Source: Paguma larvata (Eukaryota > Chordata > Mammalia > Carnivora > Viverridae). From it: a DNA stretch of 64,000 bases. A model generated the notes under the pieces. The model saw nothing but the letters and a program-made list of their open reading frames with translations, ran no database searches and was not told the origin of the DNA. Below, in pieces: positions 45,695 through 57,769 of this stretch. The translations under genes were made by a program, and so were the position numbers. Position 1 is the first letter of the stretch. Each line of letters opens with the position of its first letter. The stretch covers positions 3,472,001 to 3,536,000 of the forward strand of contig CM057844.1 of NCBI GenBank assembly GCA_030068075.1. Reading direction: 5' to 3'.

Positions 45695-46455
45695 TGTGAT
45701 TTATAATAAGAAATATGTTTTTGGTCTTTGTTCCATTTCTGGCACAGAGCTTCTAAAACTCTTGGAATTTCCTAAGTGAAGTGAAACACAAATGTGACTC
45801 TTGTCATGCTAATGAGGTGACTTTTGGACCTTGCTTAAGATTGGGGGTTGGTGGCCAGGGGACCCAACCTCTGGTCTCCAAGGAGGGGATGGGCTGGAGG
45901 TTGAATCAATTGCCAAAAACCAATGATTTCATCGGCCACGCCTGTGTAATGAAACCTCTATAAAACCCTGAAAGGGCTGGGTTTGGCGAAATTCTGGGGT
46001 CGGTGAACAAGGGAGATTTGGGGAGAGTGATGTACTCAGGACATGGAAGCTTCCCACCCTTTCCCCATACCTTGCCCTGTGCATCTCTGACATCTGGCCA
46101 TTCCTGAGTTATATGTTCTGTTAATAAATGGATGATGCAGTAAGTAAAATGTTTCTCCAAGTTCTATGAATTGCTGTAGCAAATAAATTAAACCTGAGGA
46201 GATGGTCCATGGAAATTCTGCTTTATAACCGGTTGGTCAGGAGTTCAGGTGATAGCTTGAACTTGCTTGCAACCCATGTTGGAAGTAGGCAGGGAGTGGA
46301 TGGGGTGCAGTCTCGTAGAACTGAACCCTTATCCTGTGGAATCTGTAACTGTTTCCAGGAAGTTGTTGTCAGAATTGAATTAATTGTAGGACACTCAGCT
46401 GGGTCCCAGCAATTCCCACGTATTGCTTGTTGCCGTACGGGAAAATCCACACACT
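45695..46455 (+). mobile_element. Endogenous-retrovirus LTR (family not assigned)
   Basis: About 760 bp starts TGTGATTTATAATAAG and ends near CCACACA, with TATAAAACCC near 45959 as a TATA box and AATAAA near 46122 as a poly(A) signal. Blocks such as GGTGGCCAGGGGACCCAACC, GAACAAGGGAGATTTGGGGAG and ATAACCGGTTGGTCAGGAG are remembered from an old mammalian LTR. Right after the end, CTGGAATTAGGTGCAGG resembles a decayed tRNA-Leu primer-binding site, suggesting the start of an internal region. No viral coding sequence follows. Confidence 0.75.
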
Positions 46456-46870
46456 GGAATTAGGTGCAGGACCCAAAAGATCCTCTTTCCTAGTCCCTCC
46501 CTTGGAGAGTCACTTATTTGGCAGCCACCAGATGACCTGTGGGAGTGGTCAGCCTGGTCCATCTCTGGGCAGAAGGTGCAGGTGCTGTGGGGAGTGACAG
46601 CCCATGGGCAGGACACAGTCTGAGGCAAGGTAGAACATTACCAGAGTTTTATTTCTGGGCTCCACAACTGCTGACCGACTGGCCTCCTCATCTGAGCAGC
46701 TTCCAGCTTTCAGCAGGTGGTCCTCTAGGTCTTCGAACATTCTGGGAATTTAAAACACTGTGGTGCCGTCAAGGTGGAGTGGGGTTGGGGCACTGCACAT
46801 TGGTACTCCTGTTCTTGGCACAGGCAACAGGCACAACAAGCCTAAGTGTATTTTATAACAACATCATCCA
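46456..46870. other. Sequence after the LTR, unassigned
   Basis: Could be decayed internal retroviral sequence or unique DNA. No gag, pol or env frame is recognisable. Short overlapping frames on both strands look accidental. Confidence 0.4.
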
Positions 46871-47258
46871 TCAACCCCACTTTCTTTTTTTTTTATTATT
46901 GTTATTATAGTTTATTTTCAAATTGGTTTACATATAACACCCAGTGTTCATCCCAACATGTGCCCTTTTTAATGCCCATCACCCCCTCTCCCCCCTCCCT
47001 CATTCCCCTTGCCCTCAGTTTTTTTCTTAGTCTTTGAGAGTCTCTTATGTTTTATCTCCCTCCCTCTCTGTGTCTTTTTTTCCTTTCCCCTCTTCCCCTC
47101 CCCCTGGTTTTTGCTTAGTCTCACAAAGTCCACCTATTCGTGGAAACATATGGTATCTGTCTTTTTCTGACTGACTTATTTCACTTAACATAATACCCTC
47201 CAGTTCCATCCATGTTGCTACACATGGCCAGATTTCATTTTTTCTCAACCCCACTTTC
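46871..47258 (-). mobile_element. Young 5'-truncated L1 with perfect 14-bp TSD
   Basis: The L1 occupies 46885-47244; TSD TCAACCCCACTTTC is at 46871-46884 and 47245-47258. It contains the ORF2 C-terminus (ATWMELEGIMLSEISQSEKD) and 3'UTR, nearly identical to L1-A, L1-B and the copy at 48.8 kb. In sense the target is TT/GAAAG. Confidence 0.95.
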
Positions 47259-47392
47259 AAAACGTGTCCAGGGATGCCTGGGTGGCTCTGTCGATTGAGC
47301 ATCCAACTCTTCATTTGGCTGAGGTAATGATCCCAGGGTCATGGGATTAAGCTCTGTGTTGGGCTCTGCTCTGGGCATAGAGCCTACTTAAG

Positions 47393-47440
<48 letters not shown>

Positions 47441-47523
47441 CCCCTCTCCAACTTGCAGGCATGCACGAACATGTGCTTTCTCTCTCAAAAACTAAACTAA
47501 ACTGAACTAAACAAGATGTGTCC
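47259..47523 (+). mobile_element. SINEC with long (CT)n tract
   Basis: The head GGGATGCCTGGGTGGCTCTG starts at about 47270, then B-box-like ATGATCCCAGGGTCATGGG, a 40-bp CT repeat (47397-47437) and an AACTAAACTAAACTG tail. The TSD A(A)AACGTGTCC / AAGATGTGTCC is at 47259-47269 and 47511-47523. Its left TSD begins directly at the right end of the L1 TSD. Confidence 0.9.
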
Positions 47524-48741
47524 GAGAAAATAATGTGTAAAGGTACATGTGCATTGATACAGATAGTATCATTGGGAAAAAAAACAGAAATTGTCAAAGT
47601 GTCTATCAATAGAGCATTGACTAAATCAGGATCTGGCATATATATTGGAGTACTCTAGGGCATGACAAAGATGATGGCTGATGATATGTAGCGCATATAA
47701 TAATCACTTCAAAATTTGGTTAAAAACAAATGTTTGGCTCCCATGCTGTGCGAGATTTTGATTCAGTGGAACGAAAAGTCTCGGAATATGCATTTTTAAA
47801 ATGCACTTCAGGCGATTCCCTGCGCATGTGGTGGAAACCCGTCTTCAAGAAACACGAACGCAGCTATGGCTTAATTGGCATAGAAAGGCAGACATGCAAA
47901 ACCAAAAATCCAAAGAATGTAAGTGCACAGAAAATTACCTGAAATATTATAGATCCAAATGTTTAATGCAGTGAGATATTAGTGGAGAATATTTACAACT
48001 TATTTGTTTATAGTTTACTGTTGCAGTTTACCTGTGTTTTCTAAATTTCTAACAAAAAGTTTGAATGACTTGCACAAAAAGGAAATGATAAAATCTAAGA
48101 CCAGAGTCACTGACTTGCTTTTCTGGTAGGAATTTATGGCAGGGCAGTGAGACCCCAGTGGTGCCGGCAGGGGTGGGAGGGTGCAGGGGGAGGCAGGGAG
48201 GGAAGCCATAGGGGATTACAGGAGGAGTCTGGAATTCTTTGTCTCCTCACTTCTCTCCAGCAGTGAGCAGGGGCCAGGCCCCAGGGCTGATCTCCCAGAC
48301 TCCTCTTCCTGAGAACTAGGGGTCCCTGGAGCTGGACACGGGACTTCTGTTATTTCTTGGTTTCAGTTGTGACTTTTTTTCCTGGATCACATAAAAATCA
48401 TACTTATCAATTTTTCTCACTGTTCTGTTTTTCTCCTATCAACTTTAAAGACACATTTAACTTGCTAACTGGATTCTATAGAAGTTGTCACTGTATCTGG
48501 CTTAATGTGAGATTATGTATTGAGCTACTATAAGTTTGACTCATCAGTATTTCCAAGTGGTCCACACAACACAAAAAAAGTGCACACCCTCCAGTTTCTC
48601 TGACACCTGAACAATTTGAGTATCACCAGTATGACAGAAAGAGTTGGAAGATTTTGGAAACCAAAATCAAATGTGCATTCCAATCTCAGTTTTGTCGGAA
48701 TGACATGGGAACAGAAGTGAACGTCACCTTGTCTGGGACTC
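47524..48741. other. Unique sequence with one hAT fragment
   Basis: Outside the MER5-type patch at 47.73 kb, no repeat or gene is recognised. Confidence 0.45.
47730..47870. mobile_element. MER5-type hAT fragment
   Basis: GATTTTGATTCAGTGGAACG, TCGGAATATGCATTTTTAAAATG and TTCAGGCGATTCCCTGCGC follow MER5-type order. Confidence 0.55.
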
Positions 48742-49281
48742 TGGACACAAGAATAATATTTTTATTTTATAATAGTTTATTTTCAAATTGGTTTGCATAT
48801 AACACCCAGTGTTCATCCCAACATGTGCCCTTTTTAATGCCCATCACCCCCTCTCCCCCCTCCCTCATCCCCCTTGCCCTCAGTTTGTTCTTAGTCTTTG
48901 AGACTCTCTTATGTTTTATCTCCCTCCCTCTCTGTGTCTTTTTTTCCTTTCCCCTCTTCCCCTCCCCCTGGTTTTTGCTTAGTCTCACAAAGTCCACCTA
49001 TTCGTGGAAACATATGGTATCTGTCTTTTTCTGACTGACTTATTTCACTTAACATAATACCCTCCAGTTCCATCCATGTTGCTACACATGGCCAGATTTC
49101 ATTTTTTCTCATTGTCACGTAGTAGTCCATTGTATATATGTACCACATCTTCTTTATCCACTCGTCAGTTGATGGGCACTTGGTCTCTTTCCATGATTTG
49201 GCTATTGTCGAAAGTGCTGCTATGAACATTGGGGTACAGGTGCTCCTATGCATCAGCATTCCTGTTGGACACAAGAATAAT
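48742..49281 (-). mobile_element. Young 5'-truncated L1 with perfect 16-bp TSD
   Basis: The L1 occupies 48758-49265; TSD TGGACACAAGAATAAT is at 48742-48757 and 49266-49281. The ORF2 C-terminus is open (TCTPMFIAALSTIAKSWKET, KKMWYIYTMDYYVTMRKNEIW), as is the 3'UTR. Very similar to L1-A and L1-B, so recent. Confidence 0.95.
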
Positions 49282-51075
49282 TCTAATGAGTAGAAAGGGT
49301 GTTTATCAGAATGGGAGAGAATGATGCGAAGCTCCTGGTCCTGAGCAGGAATCCAGTCACTGTCAGGTCTACTACTTGACCTCTGGGTTGAACCCTGCCC
49401 CCCACAAGGACAGAACTCTGCAGTGCTAAATTGTGCTTCAGTGACACGTGTGCATGAGCCTCAATGGCACTGCCATGCACTTTGCACCGGCCGGGACACG
49501 TCCTCAGCATAGTCTTCGCCTGTTTTATTTTCATTCCACCTCCTGTTTATCCAGTCTGGATGTTTCTGCCATCAAGGATCTGCTCTCTACACCTCTCTAG
49601 CCCTCAGAATGTTATTTATTAAACAGTAAAGGCACAGGAAGTACTTCCACGTGTGTCTTTCTTGGGTCCTTTAATAGTCAGTATAGGAAAAAGTCAAGGT
49701 AAAAACAGGTCATTCCTGATTTTCCGAGAATTGGCCTGCCTGGAAATGCATCTCCCATTCTGCAGATTACTGGACACGTGGGAACAAGGGTGTCCTTGGG
49801 TGTCTCCAGCATCCGTTCCCTGGACACAGAAGGTCCCAGTGCTCCCTTCAGTGGATTTAAGTGCTGCAGGCTGACAGATGGTAAGTACACAAAGCAATGG
49901 TAGAAAGTGCAGGAGATGATTAAAAACCACATGGGGTGCAGAATTTGTTTTCTCTTCATATCAAAGCAAGCATATATTTTTGCCAGAGTAGGTCAGAGAA
50001 TAGAGAGGTTGCCAGCAATGTTCTTGTGGGATCTCAAGGAATTTGTGAGCTGTTATCCACCCAACTGACAAGAAAGAGGGCCAAGGACTCACAGGGGCCA
50101 GAGTGACTTCAAGGAAAGTGTCTGGAAGGAGAGGACTAAGAAATGGGGCTGGATGAGGGAGGTGAACAAGAACATGGTGTGGGTAGGAGGTAAAGCAGAT
50201 CCAATGCCAAAGAGGGGATTGACCTTACTATGGAAAGCCATGGAGATCTGGCAAGGAGTCTATAGTGGTGCCAGAAAGCACAGACAGACATTGGGAGGAA
50301 ATCTTCAGGCATGACTACTTGAACTTGAGATCACTAATATTGCCACAAGAGTTGAAACTTGCCTTACAAAAGTGGATTATTATTATCACTTGTAGTTAAC
50401 ATAGAGTAAAGGGATATTTCCAAAAATGGTAACTCATTGGTCCAAAAATCAAACCTAACACTGTCAAAATGTGTGTGCATTGAAAACCATCTATAAATTG
50501 ATAATCCATAGAGGATTGATGAATATTTTTCCTCATTTAGACACTAGTGCAAAATATTACTGATTCTGTATTTTGAAGAGAAAATTACATGGTCTTTCCT
50601 CCATCATGTTGTTAAATATTCTGCCATTTGTTTTTACTCTAGTTTTTGTTTGTTTTGTTTGTGTCTTTGTTTTCTGGGTTTTTTTCTTTGTTTGTTTGTT
50701 TGTTTTTGCTTCGTTTTCCTAAAGAGGAGAGCTTACATGCACCAAAGACCATTAGATACATGTAATAGATTATAATCTGAAAGCAACTAGAGCAACCACT
50801 CAGAGATCAGGTTTCAATAAATGGCTTAAATACGGTCACAGGCTTTACCAAAGTGGGGAGAAGCTGGCTGCCATCCACAGAGTGGACCCCAGCACAGCTG
50901 TCCCAGGGGTAGTCAGGATTCTGCCAGCCCCTCACCTATGTGTTTCTCTGAGTTCCTCTTCAGGGCCTGGGGGAAAATAAGACCAAAAAAAAAAAAAAAG
51001 CAAAAAACTTACAACAAGATGCAATAACCCTCTCTATTCAGGGTGCCACTCCTTAGTTGAAGCAGATTTTGTGAT
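49282..51075. other. Mostly unique sequence
   Basis: 50040-50290 has an old-LINE flavour (AAAGCCATGGAGATCTGGC) but cannot be assigned. An interrupted (TTTG)n run lies at 50643-50715 and an A14 run at about 50985. No gene recognised. Confidence 0.4.
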
Positions 51076-51185
51076 CTATATGTGACAGACCAGAGTGTTG
51101 TATACCTTAAAGTTATACAATCCTATATGTCAATTATATTTCAGTGAAGTTGGAAATAAGTAAATAAACAAGCAAATGAAGAAAC
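51076..51185 (+). mobile_element. Older L1 3'-end fragment
   Basis: GTGTTGTATACCTTAAAGTTATAC, CTATATGTCAATTATATTTC and an A-rich AAATAAGTAAATAAACAAGC tail match the forward 3' end of older L1 subfamilies. Confidence 0.7.
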
Positions 51186-51984
51186 AAACAAAAGCTGAGG
51201 GGATACCATCAGGGTATCCTGTCACTGAGGAAAGACACCTACCACCTGTCCTGCTACCTGGCTCAAGGGCAGTCCATGATCAGGTTGTCATGTTCAGGGT
51301 GTCCGTCTTCAGGGATCACTTCACTCTTACTAAGGGTACAGGAACCTCGTGCATAGGTGAACCTGTCCATTTATTTTTCAACAGGTGCATGTCAAACAAT
51401 CAGAAGCCTCCCTCTTCCACCTTCCCAGTGAGGAAGTAGAGTGGGCTCCGCCCCAAAGCTTCTTTATGGATGGCATAGATGAGTGACAGTGACGGGGCGG
51501 GGGGTGAGGGGGGGAGACACCAGATACGCATGCGCTTCGGCATTTTTATCATGTGCAACTGCAGTTTTCTGTTCACATATTCTTTTTTATTTCTTAATAA
51601 TTTTGACTTGGCTCCAGTCCTCTGAGTCTTGACTAAATAGTTAAACTGGCTTGTCAAGGTCACTGAAGATCCTGATCTCACCCCATTGGGGGCTGACTCA
51701 GCCAGTTAAACATTCCGAGTTCTAAGGTTAAGAAAGGGGGAAATACTAACTTCCAGGAGGTCCTGGGGTATAATTTCAGACACTGGGCTATACAAGTGAG
51801 GTGATCTTGTTAGGATTGCCATCAATCTTATCCCTCCATGGGCAAGGCACATAGCTGACCATGAGTGTCTGTGGCCCGCATGGCTTTTCCTACATCTAAT
51901 CTTCAGGGTCTAGGAGTAACAATTCATTTGGCAGTCAACAACCCATTGCAACTAAAAACATTATTGCTACAATCCCTAACAATG

Positions 51985-52125
51985 ACAGGAAGAAGTACTC
52001 ACCTGTGCTCTTACTAAATGCCAGGCACTGTTCTAAGTCTTTACATGCACTGTCTCAATCATCATGATGCATTTGTTCTTATTTAAAAGGTGAATAAACT
52101 GAGGCACAGAGAGGTTCTGTGAACC
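51985..52125 (-). mobile_element. MIR fragment
   Basis: ATGCCAGGCACTGTTCTAAG, TTTACATGCACTGTCTCAATC and AACTGAGGCACAGAGAGGTT match reverse MIR in order; a clear copy. Confidence 0.8.
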
Positions 52126-52345
52126 TCAGACTCTGAATTATAGAGAAAAAAACTGATGGTTACCAGAGGGGAGGTGGGCAGGGGTTGGGTGAAGTAGGTG
52201 ATAGGGGTGAAGGAGTGTGTGTACTTGTCGAGATGAGCATGGGGTATTGTGGGGAAGTGTTGCATCCCTATAGTGTATACCTGAAACTAATATGACACTA
52301 TATCTTAACCAACTGGAATTAAAATAAAAACTTAAGAAAAATTCC
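52126..52345 (+). mobile_element. Older L1 3'-end fragment
   Basis: GATGGTTACCAGAGGGGAGG, TATACCTGAAACTAATATGAC, CTATATCTTAACCAACTGG and AATTAAAATAAAAACTTAAG form the 3' end of an older carnivoran L1 in forward orientation. It adjoins a MIR. Confidence 0.75.
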
Positions 52346-54117
52346 AGATTTCTTGAAGGGTTACTATATGTGTTATATTATAACATATCAGTCAAACTTT
52401 GCTGAGTTTCAAATTTCTAAATTATGAAATGAAATAATGCAAGGTACCTCCCCAAAATTGATTCAGATTAATCCTGGGGGAATGTGAGGATTCCTAGTAC
52501 CATGGCTGGAATACAGCAAGTCAAAGTGTCCCTACCTCTAAATCAAACTCACCCGAGGAGTGATTTTTTTTCCTTCTTACCTTGTTATTGTAAAATAAAA
52601 TAAAAATTCAGAAAATTACACAAAATATACATATCATTTAGGGAACATTCTTGTAACTGCTACTCAGGTAAAGAAAGAGAACTTCGCCAGAGGCTTCCAT
52701 GTGTCCATCCCAGCCTCAGCACCCTCTCCCCTCCAAAGGTCTATATCATCCTTCGTTGATAGGTATTCCTTCCCTGCATTATTTTAAACTCAAGATGTTG
52801 TTTAAACCTTTTTCTTTTTAACTTATAAGATCTTTCCCCATCCTTTTATTTTTCTTTTAACTTAACCACTAGAGAAGCAGTCTGTATGATCTAAAGAGTC
52901 TCCACAGTCTGGATCTTGCAGTCTATATCCTCAGTGCATTCCTAGTATTTCTAGCAAACTGGAAGCTGGATCCAAACCTGTGATCAAACTCACGCTAGAT
53001 CCCTTTGGCAAGATCAAAGATCGGAAATGTTGTTATAAGGATATTTTCAGAAAGATTAGCAATAACTAACACTCTATCCTGATGCATTAAATAATAATCG
53101 TTATTTTTAAAGAAATCCACAAGAAGTTCTGTTATATGGTCATGGTAGAGAGCCACCCTAAAGATGGTGCAAAGTTTGTTCTTTCTTTCTTAGAACAACG
53201 TCCAAAAGGGATATGATGAGTCAGGAAAATCCCCTACTCTCCCCTCCCCTCTTCACCTCCAGATCCTTATAGTACCATAAGGAATTTTACAAGTGCCTCA
53301 TCTCCCCACCTAACATTTTCCTCTGAGAGAGTTTAAGACTCTCCTCATCTTTTGTATTGAGGCTTTTTAGTCCAATTAAAAGTTAGTATAATAAAGCTCC
53401 ATAAAACAGCTGTTGAAGCATGAGACCCAAGCTGTCTGAGACACAGACTCCACTCACCACACCACAGGCCTAATGTGAGGCACAGAGTGCTGCACAGAAA
53501 GACTGTTGGCCCAGGGCCTGGCCCAGAGACTTGAGTTCAAGTCCAACTCTGCCATTTTACCATGCCCATTCTCCTTTCCTTATCAGTGGAATATGGGGCT
53601 AAACTCTCCCCAGTTCCAAAATTCTAAGAATCCAGAGTTGTATTTCTTCTTCACCCAGTGTAGCTAAGACAGACAGCAGGGCTCAATCCATAAACTGAGC
53701 AAGATAGAAAGTTAGCATGGCTACCATGGCCTCCTCACTTGCAAACACTGTGCTTGTCACCAACCATGGTGAAGAAATAGCAACTGAATGAAGTTATCTC
53801 CCCTCTGCACTCGACTAGTGTAGATATGGGTTTATGGCTTGCAATAACAAGATATTTTTCTTTGTTTCGGCCCAGATATTCTAGATGCCAGAGTTGTCTT
53901 ATACTAGGTGTTTGGTTATCTTCCTCCAGAGTGGGTCATAAATACTTTTGAACCATAATATAATGAATCTCATATTGTTTTCCTGGAGCTCACAATTCCT
54001 CTATTTATTAGGTAGCTCAGTTTTCTGTACACTTATGATCCACTCATCTCTCAAACTCCCTTGGTTGAAAAAGAAGAAAATCAAGGGGGGTTTCCCAGGT
54101 ATAGATATGGGAAGGGC
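52346..54117. other. Mostly unique sequence
   Basis: A MIR-like patch at 53500-53620 (ACTTGAGTTCAAGTCCAACTC, plus) is the only repeat suggested. No gene recognised. Confidence 0.4.
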
Positions 54118-54600
54118 AGTGTAACAGTTTTCTATTCTGCATAACAAGCAACATAAACTTCATAACTCAGGGAAACATACTTTTATTCACTCACAGTGCT
54201 GTGGGCCAGGAGTTGGGCACAACTTTTCTGGGTCCTCTGCTCAAAGCCCCATGAGACTGACATCAAAGTGTCAGCCAGGTTTCATGCTCATCTATGGCTC
54301 CCCATCCTCTTCCAGTCTCATTCAAGTTGTTGGCAGAATCCAGTTCCATGTGGTTGTGGGACTGAGGTCCATGTTTTCTTGATGGCTGTAGACCAGGACC
54401 ATTTTCGGGTCACCTTCTGGTGACCCTCTCCACAATATGGATGTTTGTTTCTTCAAGGCAAACACAAGACTGTCCACAGTTGGCTAAGATGGAGTCTTCT
54501 ATAATGTGATGTGATCAGAGAAGTACCCATTTTTACTCTTATTCTTACATAGAGCTTTGTCCTGGTGACGAGTAACATAATGGCCCCTGGATGTCTGAGA
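54118..54600 (-). mobile_element. MLT1-type (MaLR) LTR, decayed
   Basis: The order TGTAACAGTTTTCTATTCTG, TTTTATTCACTCACAGTGC, GTGGGCCAGGAGTTGGGCAC, CTGGGTCCTCTGCTCAAAGC, CAAGTTGTTGGCAGAATCCAG and AGATGGAGTCTTCTATAATG matches an MLT1-type LTR read in reverse. Old, no internal region recognised; the left edge in this window is well defined, the right one less so. Confidence 0.75.
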
Positions 54601-55020
54601 CATTATTAGCAGCTTCAGGACCAAAAGAGATAATGGGTCTTTCTTTCCAATTAGGAAATCCTACTGAAGGGTCCTGACTGGCTCAGAGCACCATGCCTGG
54701 GGCTTGGGAACCAGGACTGACCCCATCTGTGGCCACGGGGACAGAATGGTTGCAAGAAATTGGGTAAAACAAATTATCTCCATGTTAGAGGTTACTGAAT
54801 CCCATGCCTTCTTTAGATCTCTTACAGCTAAACTCAACATGTCTGAAACCAAACATACAAAATCACCTTGAAATCAACTCCTCATACTCGATCCCCAAGT
54901 ATCATTGATGAGAATATCCATTACCAAATCCTTCTAGATATTCTGTGAGCTGAATCATTTTTTTGTCCTCCAAATATAATCACCAAATTTATCCTCACCC
55001 TCATCCCTTCCTTTCTTTCT

Positions 55021-57060
55021 TCTTTTTTTTAAATTAAGTTATTGTCAACTTGGTTTCCATACAGCACCCAGTGCTCATCCCAATAAGTACCTTCTTCAGT
55101 ATCCATCACCCTTTCTCCCCCCTCCTATATCCCCCTCAACCTTCAGTTTGTTCTTAGTATTTAAGAGTCTCTTATGTTTTGTCTCCCTCCCTCTCTGTGG
55201 CTTCCCCTCCTCTTCCTCTCCCCCATGGTTTTCTGCTAGGTCTCTCAAAATCCACCTATGCATGGAAACATATGGTATCTATCTTTCTCTAATGACTTAT
55301 TTCACTTAGCATAATACCCTCCAGTTCCATCCATGTTGCTACACATGGGCAGATTTCATTCTTTCTCATTGTCACATAGTATTCCATTGTATATATATAG
55401 TACATTTTCTTTATCCATTCGTCAGTTGATGGACACTTGGTCTCTTTCCATGATTTGGATATTGTCGAAAGTGCTGCTATAAACATCGGGGTACACATGC
55501 CCCTATGCATCATCACTCCTGTATCTCTTGGGTAAATTCCCATCAGTGCTATTACTGGGTTATAGGGTAGTTCTATTTTCGCTTTTTGAGGAACCTCCAC
55601 ACCGTTCTCCAGAGTGGCCGCATCAGTTTCCATCCCCACCAAGAGTGAAAGAGGGTGCATGTTTCTTCACATCCTCGCTAGCATCTATAGTTTCCTGATT
55701 TGTTCATTTTAGCCATTCTGGCCAGTCTTAGGTGGTGTCTCAGTGTGGTTTTGATTTGTATTTCCCTGATGATGAGTGACTTTGAGCATCATTTCATGTG
55801 TCTGTTGGACATCTGGATGTCCTCTTTGGAGAAGTGTTTATTCATATCTTCTGTCCATTTCTTCATTGGATTATTCGTTTTTCAGGTGTGGGGTTTGGTA
55901 ATTTTGTTATAGATTTTAGACACTAGTCTTTTATCTGATATGTCATTTGCAATAATCTTTTCCCATTCCGTCAGTTGCCTATTAGTTTTATTGGTTGTTT
56001 CCTTTGCAGTGCAGAAGCTTTTTATCTTGATGAGGTCCCAATAGTTCATTTTTGCTTTTAATTCCCTTGCCTTTGGAGATGTGTCAAGTAGGAAATTGCT
56101 GTGGCTCAAGTCAAAAAGGTTTTTTCCTGCTTTCTCCTCTAGGATTTTGATGGTTTCCTGTCTTACATTCAAGTCCATCCATTAGTTTATTTAGTTTATT
56201 TTTGTGAATGGTATAAGAAAGTAGTCTAGTTTCATTCTTCTGTATGTTGCTGTCCAGTTCTCCCAGCACCAATTGTTAAAGAGGCTGTCTTTTTTCCATT
56301 GGATACTCTTTCCTGCTTTGTCAAAGATTAGTTGGCCATATGCTTGTGGGTCCATTTCGGGTTTTCTATTCTATTCCAAGAAATTGAATCAGTTATCAAA
56401 AATCTCCCAGCAAATAAAAGTCCTGGAGCAGATGGCTTCCCTGGGGAATTTTACCAGATATTCAAAACAGAAGTGAAAAAATGAAAATTATTCCAAATAA
56501 TTGAGATAGAAGGAAAACTCCTGGACTCATTCTATGAAGCCTGCATCATTTTGATTCCGAAACCAGATAGAAACCCAGAAAGAAAAGAGAACTACAGGCC
56601 AATATCCCTGATGAATATGGATGCAAAAATTCTCAACAAGGTACTATCAAATCGAATTCAACAGCATATAAAAAGAATTATTCACCATGATCCAGTAGGA
56701 TTCATCCCTGGGCTGCAGGGCTGGTTCAATATTTGCAAATCAATCAATGTGATACATAACATTAATAAAAGAAAAGATAAGAACCATATGATCTTGTCAA
56801 TAGATGCAGAGAAAGCATTTGTCAAAATACAGCATCTTTTCCTAATAAATACCCTCGAGAAAGTCAGGATAGAAGGAACATACTTAGGCATGATAAAAGC
56901 CATTTATGAAAAGCCCACAGCTAATATCCTCAATGGGGAAAAACTGAGAGCCTTCCGCCTGAGATCAGGAACATGAAAGGAATGTCCACTCTTACCACTG
57001 CTTTTTAACATAGTATTGGAGGTCCTAGCATCAGCAATCAGACAACAAAACCCCCATCCC
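55021..57060 (-). mobile_element. Older L1 with 5' inversion (twin priming)
   Basis: 55023-56378 is the 3' part of an L1 in reverse (3'UTR and ORF2 C-terminal half). At 56378/56379 the orientation flips and 56379-57046 is upstream ORF2 in forward orientation (RT region: [26 protein letters not shown]). Aligned by eye on L1-B the two parts correspond to roughly 29517-30880 and 31553-32230, so about 0.67 kb is missing at the inversion, as expected for twin priming. The flanks CATCCCTTCCTTTC (about 55002) and CATCCCTTTCTATTC (about 57054) suggest a decayed TSD. The copy is clearly older than L1-A and L1-B. Confidence 0.9.
56551..56976 (+). pseudogene. L1 ORF2 reverse-transcriptase fragment (inverted part)
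   Basis: 141 open codons of L1 RT, ending [13 protein letters not shown] then TGA (a CGA codon in related L1s). It keeps the normal serine codon TCA at 56965-56967, where L1-A and L1-B both have TGA. This makes it a useful in-window reference for the ancestral ORF2 state. Confidence 0.9.
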
Positions 57061-57140
57061 TTTCTATTCTTCCTACTGCAGATTGGGTTCACAAGAGGCA
57101 GATTTGAGGTGGAGTTTAGCATGCAAAGTGTTTATTATTA

Positions 57141-57321
57141 AGAAGTACTTTTGGGGGGTGCCTAGGTGGCTCAGTCAGCTAAGTGACTTCTGCTTAGGTC
57201 ATGTTTTCAGGGTTTGTGAGTTTGAACCCTGCATCGGGCTCTGTGCTCATGTTCCGTCTCTCTCTTTCTCTCTCAAAAATAAACAATCATTAAAGAAAAT
57301 AAATAAAGAAGTACCTTTGGG
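57141..57321 (+). mobile_element. SINEC
   Basis: Head GGTGCCTAGGTGGCTCAGTC, B-box region GTTTGTGAGTTTGAACCCTG, CT tract and AAATAAAC…AAATAAA tail. TSD AGAAGTAC(T/C)TTTGGG at 57141-57155 and 57307-57321, one mismatch. The body is shortened relative to the full copies. Confidence 0.93.
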
Positions 57322-57769
57322 ACTAACACCTGTGGGAAGACAGAAAGGAAGAAAAGTTGGCAGAGGGAGAAGCTGAGCTGTGATGAAATATCAACCTTGG
57401 TCAATGGGATGGGCAGTCCCAGAACAAAAATGTCCAGTCAGAGTTCATCCAGTTTGGGCTGAGGTGACCAGTCTTTTATGTTCCCAGACTGTGCATGAAT
57501 CACTGGAGGAAGTGCCTTTGGTTGAGGTGGTTTTCTGGGACCCCCTGAAACCACTGAGAGCTAAAGGGTGTCTGCCTATAGTACCCCCCAGCAGCTGGAG
57601 CTATGTGACCTTCTCTAACACATAGGAGTGTTGGGTGGTGTGCTACACTCCTAACCACGTTCCCTCACATTTACCCCTCCTGTATGTTCCCAGAAAGTCC
57701 ACCCTAGTGCAGGTCCTTATGGTCTCGTGGTTCACTCTTATATTGTGGGATCCTTCCATCCCAGTCAAC

